Shown here one piece after another: positions 1-8,874 of a stretch of 29,459 nucleotides of DNA. This DNA is from Paramacrobiotus richtersi (Eukaryota > Tardigrada > Eutardigrada > Parachela > Macrobiotidae), in contig JAQGAU010000383.1 in assembly GCA_034698045.1 (NCBI GenBank), positions 1-29,459 of the forward strand, in the 5' to 3' direction. Below the pieces are notes generated by a model. It saw only the letters and a program-made list of their open reading frames with translations. It searched no databases and had not been told where the DNA came from. The stretch's first letter is position 1, and each line of letters starts with the position of its first letter. Position numbers and translations under genes: made by a program.

Positions 1-545
1 CTTTGCACCCGTCATTTCGCTCGGACTTTGAACGCGTGCCGTAAACAATCCCATTTAATTCGACAACAAATCATAAAGAAATAGGAAAAATAAGTGAAAT
101 ATCTCTAAATTAACATATTAACATTAAAACCTTATTGCTCGGACGAAACCTCGATATCGTAACAATAACGGTTACAGCAGGCCAAAAACAGTAGGTGCCA
201 CCCCCCTACTGTCCCCCCTAACTGGTTTTTGAGTTTTTACTTTCTCTAATGAAGATATTTTCAAAATTCCTTCGATCAATAAGTTTGCCGTAACATTACG
301 CACATGATAGCGTTTCAGTATAATTTTTTAATCAAACTGAGGTCTTGGAAATTCCACTTTAAATTTTTGACTTTAAAGTCATACAGCGTTTAAAATTGAA
401 TGTTTAAAAATAAACTAAAATGTGACTTTTGTAGAGCATTCATTTCTGCATTTGATGATGTTGTTTGATCGGTTTAAAATTGTAACATGTTGATGTGGCA
501 TGCTCCGCCGTGGAGCGAGCCGACCACCAGTTACTCGGCCTTAAC
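1..545. other. AT-rich non-coding stretch
   Basis: No open frame with signal-peptide, domain or splice support was found. The DNA is AT-rich with short A and T runs and one C-rich patch near 200-220. It probably contains the 5' flank of the small gene starting near 559; no convincing TATA box or initiator could be singled out. Confidence 0.5.
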
Positions 546-558
546 TCGAAGAGGTGGT

Positions 559-1075
559 ATGGATTGTTTCAATTATTGGGCGTGGCAGATTATTTGGCTG
601 CGGCCAGTCAGTGCGACCCTGACGTCACAAGGCGGAAAAATCGAAGTTTGAATAATCAACATAATCAGACGAATAATCCTTATGGGGAAACTAGCTATTG
701 TCTATTACTATTTACTATTGAATTGTTGCATAACTTATCTACGTACATACGTAAACCTCATCCCGACTCCGACCAGGAATACTGAAGTAACGATCTACTT
801 CCCGTGCTGTTGTAATTGTAGCCATTTCCGGAACGCGTTGCGATTTGAAAACGGCTGGGTTCACAGGGATAACAGCGAATGTTAAAGACGTTGTGATTCC
901 TGTTAGCAACACTAACAAGATCACATACGACTGGAAAACGTGGATTCCGAAACAGTTTCGCTTCCAGCAGCGCACTTCGCGGCAGTGCAAGTTTGCTGCC
1001 TGCATCGTTGCCGTGCTTATGGCCGGCGTATTGTCCTTCTTTTTCGGTTTGTTTATCGGAAATGAGTACATCTGA
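559..1075 (+). CDS. Small signal-peptide plus single-TM protein, copy 1 (two exons)
   Basis: Proposed exons 559-610 and 822-1075 give about 101 residues. Exon 1 encodes a short hydrophobic leader (starts MDCFNYWAW, ends near RPVS). Exon 2 follows an ATTGTAG acceptor and contains the motif DVVIPVSNTNKIT, then one strong TM helix (AACIVAVLMAGVLSFFFGLF) and a six-residue tail. The model is supported by a paralogue at 16140-16654: exon 1 is nearly identical apart from an in-frame 9-bp difference, and exon 2 shares the ISGT/TSGT start, KDV(V/I)IPVS and a C-terminal TM helix. The donor (TCA|GTGCGG) is weak; it was chosen because it gives matching phase 1 in both copies, while the unspliced frame stops soon after. 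Function is unknown; a type I membrane protein or tail-anchored secreted peptide is possible. The minus-strand frame over this region is a shadow. Confidence 0.45.
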
Positions 1076-1700
1076 AGAAGCGGTTTATGAGTACTTTGCA
1101 CATTGCGGGTTTCCTCTGACATGCAAGGGTGTCCATTTTCTTGGCGCAGTTTTCTGTTATACAGTAACCATAATACTTGTATGCTACGAACATATACATC
1201 CATGTTGCTTGTTGAATTTCCATGTAGTTCGTTAAAACAGTAATAACGCGTTACAGTAATACTGACATGTTTTCGGATCATTCTTTTTTGGTTCGCTTAT
1301 CATTCTGCCAGCTTGTTAGGTGTGTGTCTTATACGCATATGGTAGGGGCTTTTGAGAATCAATAAACATTTCCGTTTTGGCATGTTTGGATCTTTCCGCT
1401 TTTTGCGTGTATGAGGCTGTTCGCGAAATTTCTGGCTTGTTGCAGACTGCATTTGGATTGTATAAAACAAACCATCTGTCAGTACGTGAACGATACAGAT
1501 CTTATTTGTGTTACGTAACGCACTTCTGTAACAGAAACAAACGCAATGAACTGGCGGATTTGCAGTGTCGCAAATTACATGTAGCTGTTATAGTTTAATA
1601 TAGTTTAATTTGATTTCTAAAATACTGGAGAGCCTTTGCGCCAATGAGCAATCCTCGTGCCCTTTATCGCTGCGAAGTACCGGACAGAGTAAGCAAATAT
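1062..1700 (+). repeat. 3' flank of copy 1, duplicated at 19.72-20.35 kb and inverted at 6.92-6.44 kb
   Basis: Starting at the stop codon of the small TM gene, this segment aligns along its length with 19718-20345 on the same strand and, on the opposite strand, with about 6920 down to 6440. Shared landmarks include TTTATGAGTACT, CCTCTGACATG, TCTGCCAGCTTGTTA and CTTTATCGCTGC. It reads as a 3' UTR plus intergenic segment carried along in gene duplication. Several short frames inside it are not conserved between copies and are not called. Confidence 0.7.
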
Positions 1701-1762
1701 ATCTCCAGTGGAGGACGATCCGTAGCAAAAAGAATTTCTTAAGCACTCGAACAAATTTCTGA

Positions 1763-2104
1763 CAATCCAACTAGGGCAAGCCGGGGTATCCCGATTTGAG
1801 CATGTTTGGTATCGTTTGAAAGAGCATAACGCGTAAGTGCTAGATCCGCTGTCAAATCTGGCCAGATTTTAAAAGTTCAAAAGTTATTCGAACCCAGACT
1901 CACAGAATTTCCATAAAAATCCACTGAAAAGCCACTACACTACAGTATTATGCTGGCTCCGCCATCCCTTTGATCTGAAATCAGATCTTAATCTTAAGCA
2001 TCTGGCCAGATTTGACATCAGATCTAGCACCTACGCGTTACGCTCTTTCAAATGATACCAAACATGCTGAAATCGGGATACCCCGGCTTGCCCTAGTTGG
2101 GTTG
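1763..2104. mobile_element. TIR MITE, 342 bp, 3-bp target duplication
   Basis: Long terminal inverted repeats of about 105 bp (roughly 93 percent identical) begin CAAYCCAACTAGGGCAAGCC and enclose about 130 bp of non-coding DNA with further small palindromes. Direct TGA triplets flank the element (1760-1762 and 2105-2107). The paralogous segment near 20420-20440 has the uninterrupted site AATTTCTGAGAGAA, so the element inserted after the duplication, or was lost cleanly from the other copy. No transposase is present. A 3-bp target duplication with long TIRs is compatible with Harbinger- or CACTA-like families, but the ends match neither consensus exactly. Confidence 0.9.
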
Positions 2105-2107
2105 TGA

Positions 2108-2652
2108 GAGAACAAATTTTAAAAACAATACACAGTAAGTACATCGACATACGTATTCTTTTAAGGTAAACCCGATCCCGACAGAGTTGTTCTACAAGCC
2201 TACGATTTGTGCGGTTCTGGAAGCGATATGGTGTTTGATTCATTCCTGGTCTTACGTACAGATGATCGTTCAAGGCCAGAAGCATTTTTCAACTAATAAA
2301 ATCGGACTGCTCATTTAAAAATGAATTTTTAAAGTTAAAAGTTTGGTCACGTTTTGGCGAAACTGCGAGAACGACATTTGCTATGTGGAAACGTCATATC
2401 ATGCAGAACTACATTATCTTGCACCTTGCGCAGGCTTTTTTGGATAAAAAAATTTTAAACTGAGTTATCGTAAAAAAACCGTTTTTAAAAACATATTTTT
2501 CTTCTAATTTTCTTTGCAGACATAATTTTCGCAAAAGCATGCGCAAATAAGCTTTCCATGGGTTTCTCCGTTTTTTAAGACATTAACCGGCCTAATCCGA
2601 CTATCAGACCGCGTGCAAAGCTTGCACAAAGTGGTGTTTGTCGTTTTTTCAG
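2108..2652. other. Non-coding; part of an extra segment relative to the 20 kb paralogue
   Basis: From about 2156 to 3018 this copy has roughly 860 bp that the paralogous segment (near 20475-20490) lacks. The first half is AT-rich and shows no conserved frame. No inverted ends or target duplication were found for this extra segment, so whether it is an insertion here or a deletion there is unresolved. Confidence 0.45.
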
Positions 2653-2837
2653 GATATGTGGGTGAATGCAGGCTAGTTGAGGACAGTAACTGCGCTTCTC
2701 TGATCAGTGTGGTCTGCCAACACACTGCGCTCAGAGAAAGGGAACAGGTGCGACTGCTTGAGACTGCTGAGGGAGAATGGCTCGTCTCTGGCTCATTGTT
2801 TCAGGCCGGCATTCATGGTCAGCCGATTCTCCCATAG
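2653..2837 (+). CDS. Possible terminal exon of an unknown protein
   Basis: A good acceptor (GTTTTTTCAG) precedes an open frame of about 61 residues ending in a stop at 2837. It carries three cysteines in the first twenty residues and an acidic/basic helical middle (LREREQVRLLETAEGEW). I recognise no domain, and no upstream exon with a start codon was found. It lies inside the extra segment missing from the 20 kb paralogue. A chance open frame is a real alternative. Confidence 0.22.
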
Positions 2838-3019
2838 TTTTGCAAAAAGTAGCCGACGGTAGCTGTTGTTCAATTTCTGATACTGAAAAAACGAAACCAA
2901 ATACAAACCTGAACTAAACGGATTCTACTAGGTCAAACCTTCTTTCTATATGGTGATTTTTTTCAAAACAGTGCTACTTCCATATCGCGTCGAGATAGGT
3001 TTTCCCTTAATGACCTGAG

Positions 3020-3375
3020 TCACCTGACTAAGTTTTTCGCTAACATTCTCGGCTGTACTTACGTAAAAACAATCCCCTGGTACTTTCTAGTATTATTCGA
3101 TAATCAATAAAAGCTAACAAATGACTAATAAACTGGTGGACCTTTTTATACCGAGAATGACCTCTTTGAACGAAAAACTGCAGAATTTCGGATTTTTGAG
3201 CAAGAGCCGTCTACTGTTGACACTTTATTCTTGCTGCTGATTGTGATCCAAATTCTGCTCTGTGGAATGCTGATTGCTTCTACCAGTCTGCTGATGAGTG
3301 GTGCTGAAAAACGCTTTTGGCATGCATAATAACTGGTGAATTCTTCCCCATTGCCAGCGAAGAATTTGGCCACAG
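3020..3375 (+). repeat. Second block of the duplicated flank, with a possible TM-encoding remnant
   Basis: Aligns with about 20485-20785 on the same strand. Near 3137-3331 one frame encodes NDLFERK, then a strongly hydrophobic run (LFLLLIVIQILLCGMLI) and a stop. In the other copy NDLFERK is kept with only third-position changes, but that frame then hits a stop. This suggests a once-coding terminal exon with a TM helix, decayed in the 20 kb copy. No upstream exon could be attached. Confidence 0.35.
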
Positions 3376-3653
3376 CATAGAAGGTTTAACCAGGATCCAT
3401 CTCCATGTTCGCGTCCTGCACCTGCTCCTTCTCCGACTGATGCCCGTCGGCTTCAAGAGCCGTCCGCGTTATCTAGGCGCAACAGCAAGTCGTGACACAT
3501 GCAGGACGACCCACGAATTTGTTTGCACTGTTGGTTAAATTAAGCGGTCAGCGGTTGCAGTTTGTAGTGTCGCTTTTATTATTCAGGTCAGATGTATTTA
3601 TCACGAACAAAATAACAAGAACAGCGACAGCGGCATAATACCACGCGATAAGG
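3376..3653. other. No supported gene
   Basis: Sequence between the duplicated block and the retroelement fragment. Several short frames exist on both strands, including a minus-strand frame with a hydrophobic stretch opposite 3600-3700, but none has paralogue or splice support. Confidence 0.4.
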
Positions 3654-4055
3654 GAGCCACCGGGGCTCATCCGCGAGAACAGAAAGCGCCCAGATGGCAT
3701 GACGCGAGTACCGGTCACAGGAGAAAAGAACGCGGTCTACGATGTGACGGTAGTGGATACAGTGGCTCTGACTTACGTTGCAGGCACATCAGAAAGGGCC
3801 GGCGCGGCCGCGGCGGAAGTGAAAAAACGGCGAAAGTATGCGGCACTGAGCAGGCAGTATGAGTTTGTACCAATGGCGTTTGAAACCTTTGGAACCTGGG
3901 GAATGGATGCCTCCATTTTCCTCAAGAAACTCGGGCACCGCCTGAACGCAGTCTTGGAAAATCAAACAGCATGTTGTTTTTCCTTTCAGAACATCAGCAT
4001 TTTGTTACAGAAGGGAAATGCTCTTTGTGTGCGTGGTACTTTTAATGATGAGTGA
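3654..4055 (+). mobile_element. 3' end of a retrotransposon polyprotein (post-RT C-terminal region)
   Basis: The frame reads EPPGLIRENRKRPDGMT, then DVTVVDTVALTYV, AG-rich residues, KKRRKYAALSRQYEFVPMAF, ETFGTWGMDA and LKKLGHRL, ending GNALCVRGTF. This order (RPDG, WDVTVVDT-like, KYA.L...Y.FVP.A.ETLG.WG, LG.RL, ISI.IQ+GNA) is the recurrent C-terminal tail of invertebrate reverse-transcriptase polyproteins. The RPD...DVT pair resembles the core of a PD-(D/E)XK nuclease, but that is inference. The usual W in front of DVT is Y here and the polymerase domain is absent, so this is a 5'-truncated copy. The frame is intact for about 134 codons. The AT-rich DNA after 4055 may be its 3' UTR. Confidence 0.82.
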
Positions 4056-4273
4056 TGTGTGTCTTGATTGTTATTTGATTGATTATTAAACAAAGAGATC
4101 ATAAAAAAAATCACGAATGTATCATGTATGGATAAGGATAATCTAGTTGTTAGAGGTTCAAGCTGTATCTGTACAATGACTTCTTCTCAAAATAAGAAAT
4201 AATAATAACTAAGAACAATTAACAAGCAATAAATAGATAATCTATGATTAGTTAATACGAAGGAAATTCGATC
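4056..4273. other. AT-rich spacer
   Basis: AT-rich DNA with ATAA/AATAA-like runs between the retroelement tail and the converging PINIT remnant. No gene is seen. Confidence 0.5.
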
Positions 4274-4970
4274 TTAATTGGCACTGGCAGACTGCCACTC
4301 GATCACGCATCCGAATGCAATGACCGCGGTAGCATCGTCCGGGGCTCGGCCGTCACCGAGGGAGTGGGGCTCTTCCGCGAAAAGGATCCGCTGGGAAATG
4401 CTATCGCCGCTGGAATGACCGGTGAGAGGTAGGCACCGGCGCATAGAGATGCTGCGCTCGGTCTGCTGTATCACAGACCGTCCCGACGGCCGGTGCACCA
4501 CATGCAAGACAAAGCCGTACGCGCAGCAGCATATGTCATGGTGTGGAATGTCAATGACGTTCTCCGTATTGGCCCGACTGTCACCGGCACAACTGCTTGA
4601 TATGCAGAGGCCCGGGTTCCTGTGGCCCGAGCTGAGTCAGCATCGCTGGTCATTAACATATACACTTTGGCACCTCCTTCAGCTCCTTTACTGTCGTTAA
4701 CATGTCTCTTTCGCTGACCGTCCCGTTGACAGCGACTGAGAGGGATTTCGACCAGATGGGGTCCCGGTGGGCTCGTAGCACTCGGGTTCCAGCATGGACG
4801 TCGGGATTCTGCACCAGTGGGGTGTAGACTTCCGGTCGGAAGGTGAAGGTCTGCTGGATGATGGTGCGGTCGTGTTCCAAACGGAATGGCTGGATGGGTG
4901 GGTCGGAGCGCTGGGTCAGTATCATGATCGCGGCTTCGTGCCGGATGCTGTAAGGCATAGTCATAAGGTT
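4274..4970 (-). pseudogene. PIAS-type PINIT domain remnant, copy a
   Basis: Read on the minus strand from an acceptor-like TTACAG near 4955. The first frame gives ILTQRSDPPIQPFRLEHDRT, then TFTFRPEVYTPL and SLSVAVNGT. After a frame change come LTQLGPQEPGPLHIKQLCR and a stop, then in another frame NTENVIDI...CCCAYGFVLHVVHRP. This follows the PINIT order of PIAS SUMO E3 ligases: F.LTP.QV, VNG, RP(L/I)NIT.L, N.I.I, VYLV. The copy at 9.2-9.6 kb matches throughout. Frame changes plus an in-frame stop after CR show decay. A 77-bp GT...AG unit (4646-4722) interrupts it. No SP-RING follows within 4.0-4.27 kb. Confidence 0.68.
4646..4722 (-). repeat. 77-bp unit shared with 5320-5397; intron-like ends on the minus strand
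   Basis: About 94 percent identical to 5320-5397 in the same orientation. On the minus strand the shared part starts at a GT (GTCAGCGAAAG) and ends at an AG (TTAATGACCAG). Here it separates two parts of the PINIT remnant that are adjacent in the 9.4 kb copy, so it behaves as an insertion in this gene. It also stays open in one frame. Confidence 0.6.
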
Positions 4971-5149
4971 AGCTAATAAGCGGGCGCTAAGGCGAATATT
5001 GAACTTTTCATTTCCGTACGCAATCTTTTTCCAATTGTACTACACTAGTTGGCTGAATAACGTTAAGTGCATGACCAATATAGTACCGAACTTTTGTCTG
5101 ATACGGAATCTGGACGATGACGTTATGTTCTCTATGGTAGTCCAGTTTA

Positions 5150-5275
5150 ATACCGGCTTGCCATATGGTTTGTGGAGATTATCCCGATCGGCATCTTCTG
5201 TTTTCATGACTTTCCCATTGTCCGATCCCACGTACTTGGTCCTGTCGGCTGGCTACATACTCAAAAAACCCCGTT
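5150..5275 (-). pseudogene. Exon-like fragment upstream of PINIT copy a
   Basis: On the minus strand this encodes KYVGSDNGKVMKTEDADRDN followed by LHKPYGKP, then a donor-like site AAGCCG|GTATTA. The homologous stretch at 10540-10660 encodes the same pattern (KSMQTEDAD, a stop, then a related PW) with donor CAAACAG|GTATCT. Position and strand place it as the exon before the PINIT exon. I do not recognise it as a PIAS SAP domain. The large plus-strand frame over 5.0-5.57 kb is its antisense shadow. Confidence 0.4.
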
Positions 5276-5319
5276 TCAATCGCCGGATTCGCCCTAGACA
5301 GTGTAACCATACAGTTTTC

Positions 5320-5397
5320 CTGGTCATTAACATATACACGTTTGGCACCTCCTTCAGCTTCTTTACTGTCGTTAACATGTCTCTTTCGCTGACGGTC
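5320..5397 (-). repeat. Second copy of the GT...AG unit, inside the KIX-to-PINIT interval
   Basis: Near-identical to 4646-4722. Flanks differ between the two copies, so the shared block ends sharply on both sides. Here it lies just downstream (minus strand) of the broken KIX exon. Confidence 0.6.
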
Positions 5398-5820
5398 GGA
5401 ACAGTGTGCCACAGTAGAACGCTGCCCGGTTGTTCCGTCTGCGACGTTGGCTGGTCGGGCGATCCAATTGAGCACTGCTCCAGAATCCGTTTCCGCTTCT
5501 CATCCAAATCCTATGGTGCTGTGTCAAATCTTCGCGGCCACGCCACGGGCAGTGTAGTCTCCTGCGGAGTCTGACCGCTGCTATATCTTCGCCTTGAGTT
5601 TACTTGCGTAGGCGATGAGGCCCGGGTGGCCGGCGAGCGTGGCGCGTCCCCGATCGACTCACCGTTGTAGAGACATAGGGCGTCCACACTGGAGATAGTG
5701 GCAAATCGTGAATCACTCGAACAAGTTAACGAAATTAAAATAAAAAAAGTTCACCCGTTTGCATATTTTAGGCACCGCGGTGTAAAGTACCGTCTTTAAC
5801 CAGCTTGCGGAATCTCTGGC
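5398..5820 (-). pseudogene. Broken KIX domain (CBP/p300 type), minus strand
   Basis: Two pieces match the intact KIX exons at 14.86-16.1 kb. Minus-strand 5820-5801 resembles the end of that exon 3 (CCGCAAGCT then GGTTAAAG at the donor). After an acceptor CTATCTCCAG, the exon from 5688 encodes VDALCLYNGE, HPGLIAYASKLKAKI, a stop where the intact gene has Tyr, QRSDSAGDYTARGVAAKI, another stop, and in a shifted frame DEKRKRILEQCSIGS. The KIX signature of CBP (R-M-x-x-L-V-A-Y-A-R-K-V-E-G and E-L-E-x-K-R) is recognisable. At least two in-frame stops and one frameshift make it non-functional as KIX. It lies directly upstream of the PINIT remnant on the same strand. Confidence 0.78.
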
Positions 5821-5829
5821 AAATTAAAA

Positions 5830-6435
5830 ATGCATGTATGCATGTAGTCGTATAATTGTGCAAGATTTGCCACAAAAACACTATTGTTACATATATACAA
5901 GCACTACTGTTACATATAAAAAGAATGTTCTCAAAAGAGACATTTTCTCATTAATTCTGTAGAACTTTTGGGAGGAAACCTGCTGGATCCATGCAGTACT
6001 TGCCCCGTATATGCAGGGCGCCGGATGCAGAAATATACCCATAACGAGTGGATACAGAGCTGACCATTACATACGTCACGATGAACAGACATCCTGGTCA
6101 CGCGGTCATTCGGGCACGTTTTTTCTCCAAAAGTTATTTCTCTCCAGATCATTCGAGTTCTTAAACAGTTCTTTTTCCTAGTGGACGTTTTTCATGAAAG
6201 AAATATTATTGGCATGAAAGCTTCACTCGAGAGACGATAAAATGAACTGACAAGAGCCACATGAAACAACCAAAAAGCCAGTACAACAACAACACGTTAC
6301 TCAACCACCTTGGGGGCGAACATCCTCTCATTTATTATTTATTATTATCCACTCATCAGATATATTATTTGCTTATTCGGTCCACTGTTTTGCATCGCTG
6401 CGATCATGCGGTCACACCGCACCAGTATTGCAGTA
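5830..6435. other. No supported gene
   Basis: AT-rich intergenic DNA with CATGTATGCATG-like and TACATATA repeats near 5830-5920. The minus-strand frame at 5931-6152 and the plus frame at 6261-6494 lack splice, signal or paralogue support. Confidence 0.45.
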
Positions 6436-6439
6436 TATT

Positions 6440-7163
6440 CAAACATTTAGTAACACGATGCGAATCCGCCTGTTTACTTCGTTTGTTTCTGTAATATGCA
6501 ATTAGATACGGTACGAAATACAAATAAGATCTGTATCATTTACTTATTTACAGCTATTTTATCTTCTCAGTGAATCCAAGCAGCGTACAACAAACCAGTG
6601 AAACAGCGTATTACAACATAATATTGCAAAGCGAAAGTCCGAACATGGCAAAACGGTAAAGCTTTTTGAATTTAAAAAAAAAATGTGACCACATAAGTCA
6701 CACAGACTGGCAGAATGATAAGTAACCCAGAGCAGAATGATCCCAAAAGATGTCAGCATTCCTGCCATTGCGCTAACAGGGGTCCAAAAAACAACATCGA
6801 TTTCTGCTGGTGTATTGTGATTATTACGTAATAAAGAGCTTGCGCCAAAAAAATGAAACACCCATGATTGCTTGTCAGAGGACACCCACAATTTGTAACC
6901 TAGTTCCCATAAAACCCTCTTTTCAACTGTACAGAGTTCCGGTACAGAACCCGATAAAGAAAAACAATACCCCGGCAATAAGCAGCGCAGCCACGTAGAC
7001 AGGAAACTTGCATTGCCACGGAGTGCGGTGTCGGAATAGTGACTGCTTTGCAATCCACGTTGTCCAGTGGTTTGTGATCTTGGCAGTGTTGCTGACAGGA
7101 AGGATAATATTTTGGTCCCTGGGTCCCCCGCCGTCTGCAGATCGAAACGCGTCCCGGAAATGG
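6440..7163 (-). pseudogene. Inverted, truncated copy of the small TM gene (exon 2 plus 3' flank)
   Basis: On the minus strand an ATTGTAG acceptor precedes ISGTRFDLQTAG, closely matching exon 2 of copy 1. About 15 codons in, the frame shifts: the conserved part LPVSNTAKIT, the TM helix VAALLIAGVLFFFIGF and the stop (6925-6923) are all in another frame. No exon 1 was found upstream of 7163. The following 480 bp aligns with the 3' flank at 1075-1560. The 220-residue minus-strand frame spanning this region is mostly not the ancestral frame. Confidence 0.7.
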
Positions 7164-7272
7164 CTACAATTACAACAAATACACTGAACAGCGTTATCTG
7201 CACAACGGTAAAGCTACACATACAGGATGACCAACAAATTCGTCTGCATTCGAAGTTATGCGTCAGGCTGTG

Positions 7273-7514
7273 TCAGCCGAAATAATTAAAGCAATAACAG
7301 ATGATAAATGATAATAAATCTGATGATAAATGATTATAAATCTGATGTTCACCTGGCGTTCGGGGCGTACTGGACCGACTGCCATTCGGCCCGGCACTGC
7401 ATCCGGCGGAGACACTGCGCTGTGGCGGATAGGAGGGACCTTGGGCAGTACCGGGACGGGTATGCTCCCATGCGCTGATGGTAGTACTGCGGCTAACCGA
7501 GGTGTAGCGTGGTG
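7273..7514 (-). CDS. Probable C-terminal exon of the PIAS-like gene
   Basis: An acceptor CTCTTTTTCAG on the minus strand opens an exon whose phase (two bases before the first full codon) fits the donor of the SP-RING exon at 7940. The encoded stretch is rich in Ser, Thr, Pro and Arg (RYTSVSRSTTISAWEHT; SYPPQRSVSAG; SRSSTPRTP) and stops at 7275-7273. An S/T/P-rich tail after the SP-RING is usual for PIAS proteins. A donor CAG|GTGAAC near 7350 could end the exon earlier, before a low-complexity TGATAAA stretch that looks intronic. Function of the tail is not predictable. Confidence 0.5.
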
Positions 7515-7939
7515 CTGAAAAAGAGTTATAGCTGTTGCACAGCGTCTCCTGTATATTACGTTGTGCGCATCATATCCAGTCATTAGGAGTTTGCAAGATA
7601 CAAGAACATACGTCCAGATACGGCCGTACAGAAAATTAGCCAGACTATGAGAGACTGTGTGGTTTATCATTTCTTGGGATGTAAATATTATTACAAGTGC
7701 TGCGCAGCAAGCAGCTCAGTATAACCTGACTAAAGTGCTAAACTGTTGTCTTATTCCAGCTCTTTTGGTTTCGAAACACTTTGTCTGTGGTGTTTTCATG
7801 TTTCTTGTGTGCTACTTAACGCAAGAAGTTACATGCAAATTACTGAGTAATAATAGTGAGTATTTCGTGTTTTTATCCTATGGTGCAAGAACTATGCATT
7901 AATCGCAGGTGCAAGAACTATGCATTAATCGCACTTTAC

Positions 7940-8300
7940 CTTCTGCCGGATTCAGTTGCGATGGAAGGTTAGGCCGCCATCTTTCGGTGCCATCCACCAG
8001 GACCGAATCGGTATAGACCATGGCGGAGTTTGTAAGACAGGTTTTCAGGATGCTCAGTACAAACTCATCCACTTCCAGATGATCGATGGGTGCGGTGCAC
8101 ATGCAGATGGAACACAAGAAAATGTTGTGATTGCTGTTCTGCACTAGAAACGCCTCGAGATCAAAGCACTGAATGTGCTTGGCACAGGCTGCTGCGGGCC
8201 GGAAGCTTAAGACGCTGATAGCTCAGTGGGCATTGGAGAGACAGGATGACTTCGCCGTTGGCGATTAAACCTCGTCCACCGCTTATAAAATCGGATTTTA
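7940..8300 (-). pseudogene. SP-RING (zf-MIZ) exon of a PIAS-type SUMO E3 ligase, one-base frameshift
   Basis: Minus-strand exon from acceptor ACGTTTTTAG to donor GAAG|GTAAAG. It encodes GEVILSLQCPLSYQRLKLPA, matching VSL.CPLGKMRL.IPCR of PIAS. After the shift it reads HIQCFDLEAFLVQNSNHNIF, LCSICMC, LEVDEFVLSIL and DGTERWRP, matching HLQCFD..YLQMNEK..W.CPVC...L..DG....IL...DG.W.P. PIAS SP-RING domains recruit Ubc9 charged with SUMO. The first zinc ligand Cys and the His are one codon apart in the family; here four bases (8178-8181) lie between them instead of three, breaking the frame. Without that base the exon is in phase at both ends. Either a recent pseudogene, an allele or a sequence error. 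Confidence 0.9.
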
Positions 8301-8874
8301 CTAAAAACGTGAACGTTGGTTACTTGTCGCGTATCTTTAGAGTGTAGATAATCATTGTAGTCACTGTCAAAGGTAAAATCCAAGCTGCATAGGATGTTAG
8401 GTTCAGATTTTTCAGATAGTAAATGTGGTGTAGTAAGTGTACAGCTAACTGCTAGGAAATTTCCGGGTTCGTTTAGCTTGAACAGATTCAGAAACACATT
8501 ATTCGCGAATGAATCAAGCAGTGAGAAAATGCTACCAAGTATGTATGAACGGTTCAACAAGCGAGTTTACAGTAGCTCGTTTCCTACGTAAACTTCGAAG
8601 TATATTTGTGCCTATAAATTGCCATATTGTTTGAAATAAATCATAATGTGCAAAAACAGAAACGGCGCGAAGTAAAATGGCTGTGCGCCCCGCATTTTCG
8701 AATATGATGTTTTATATGAGGAAACCAATACAGTACTTTTAATTTTTGTGGCGGATATTCTGCCATAGAAACGGTTTTCATGCATCGCAGACATATGTAT
8801 TGAGACTGCAAATGTAACGCCTTCCAAATCTTACAAGCCGGAAAGATTGACATGCGCAAGTGTTATTACAATCG
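8301..8874. other. Spacer between divergent PIAS-like pieces
   Basis: Minus-strand frame 8560-8207 and overlapping minus frames at 8612-8859 show no recognisable domain; the part next to 8300 is probably intron of the SP-RING gene. No PINIT exon was found on the minus strand here, although the SP-RING exon should have one upstream. Confidence 0.4.

Noticed and set aside
739-1281. 180-codon minus-strand ORF
   Set aside because: It is antisense to the small signal-peptide/TM gene, whose plus-strand reading is supported by a paralogue with conserved frame.
3600-3720. Minus-strand single-TM peptide opposite the retroelement start
   Set aside because: Upstream in-frame stop, no splice or paralogue support, and the plus strand carries a recognisable retroelement frame.
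4999-5574. 191-codon plus-strand ORF, the longest on that strand locally
   Set aside because: It lies opposite the KIX/TEDAD/PINIT pieces read on the minus strand, and the homologous segment at 10.5 kb does not keep it open.
6559-7221. 220-codon minus-strand ORF as a real protein
   Set aside because: Comparison with copy 1 shows the ancestral TM frame is a different one; this long frame arises from a frameshift and read-through into 3' flank.
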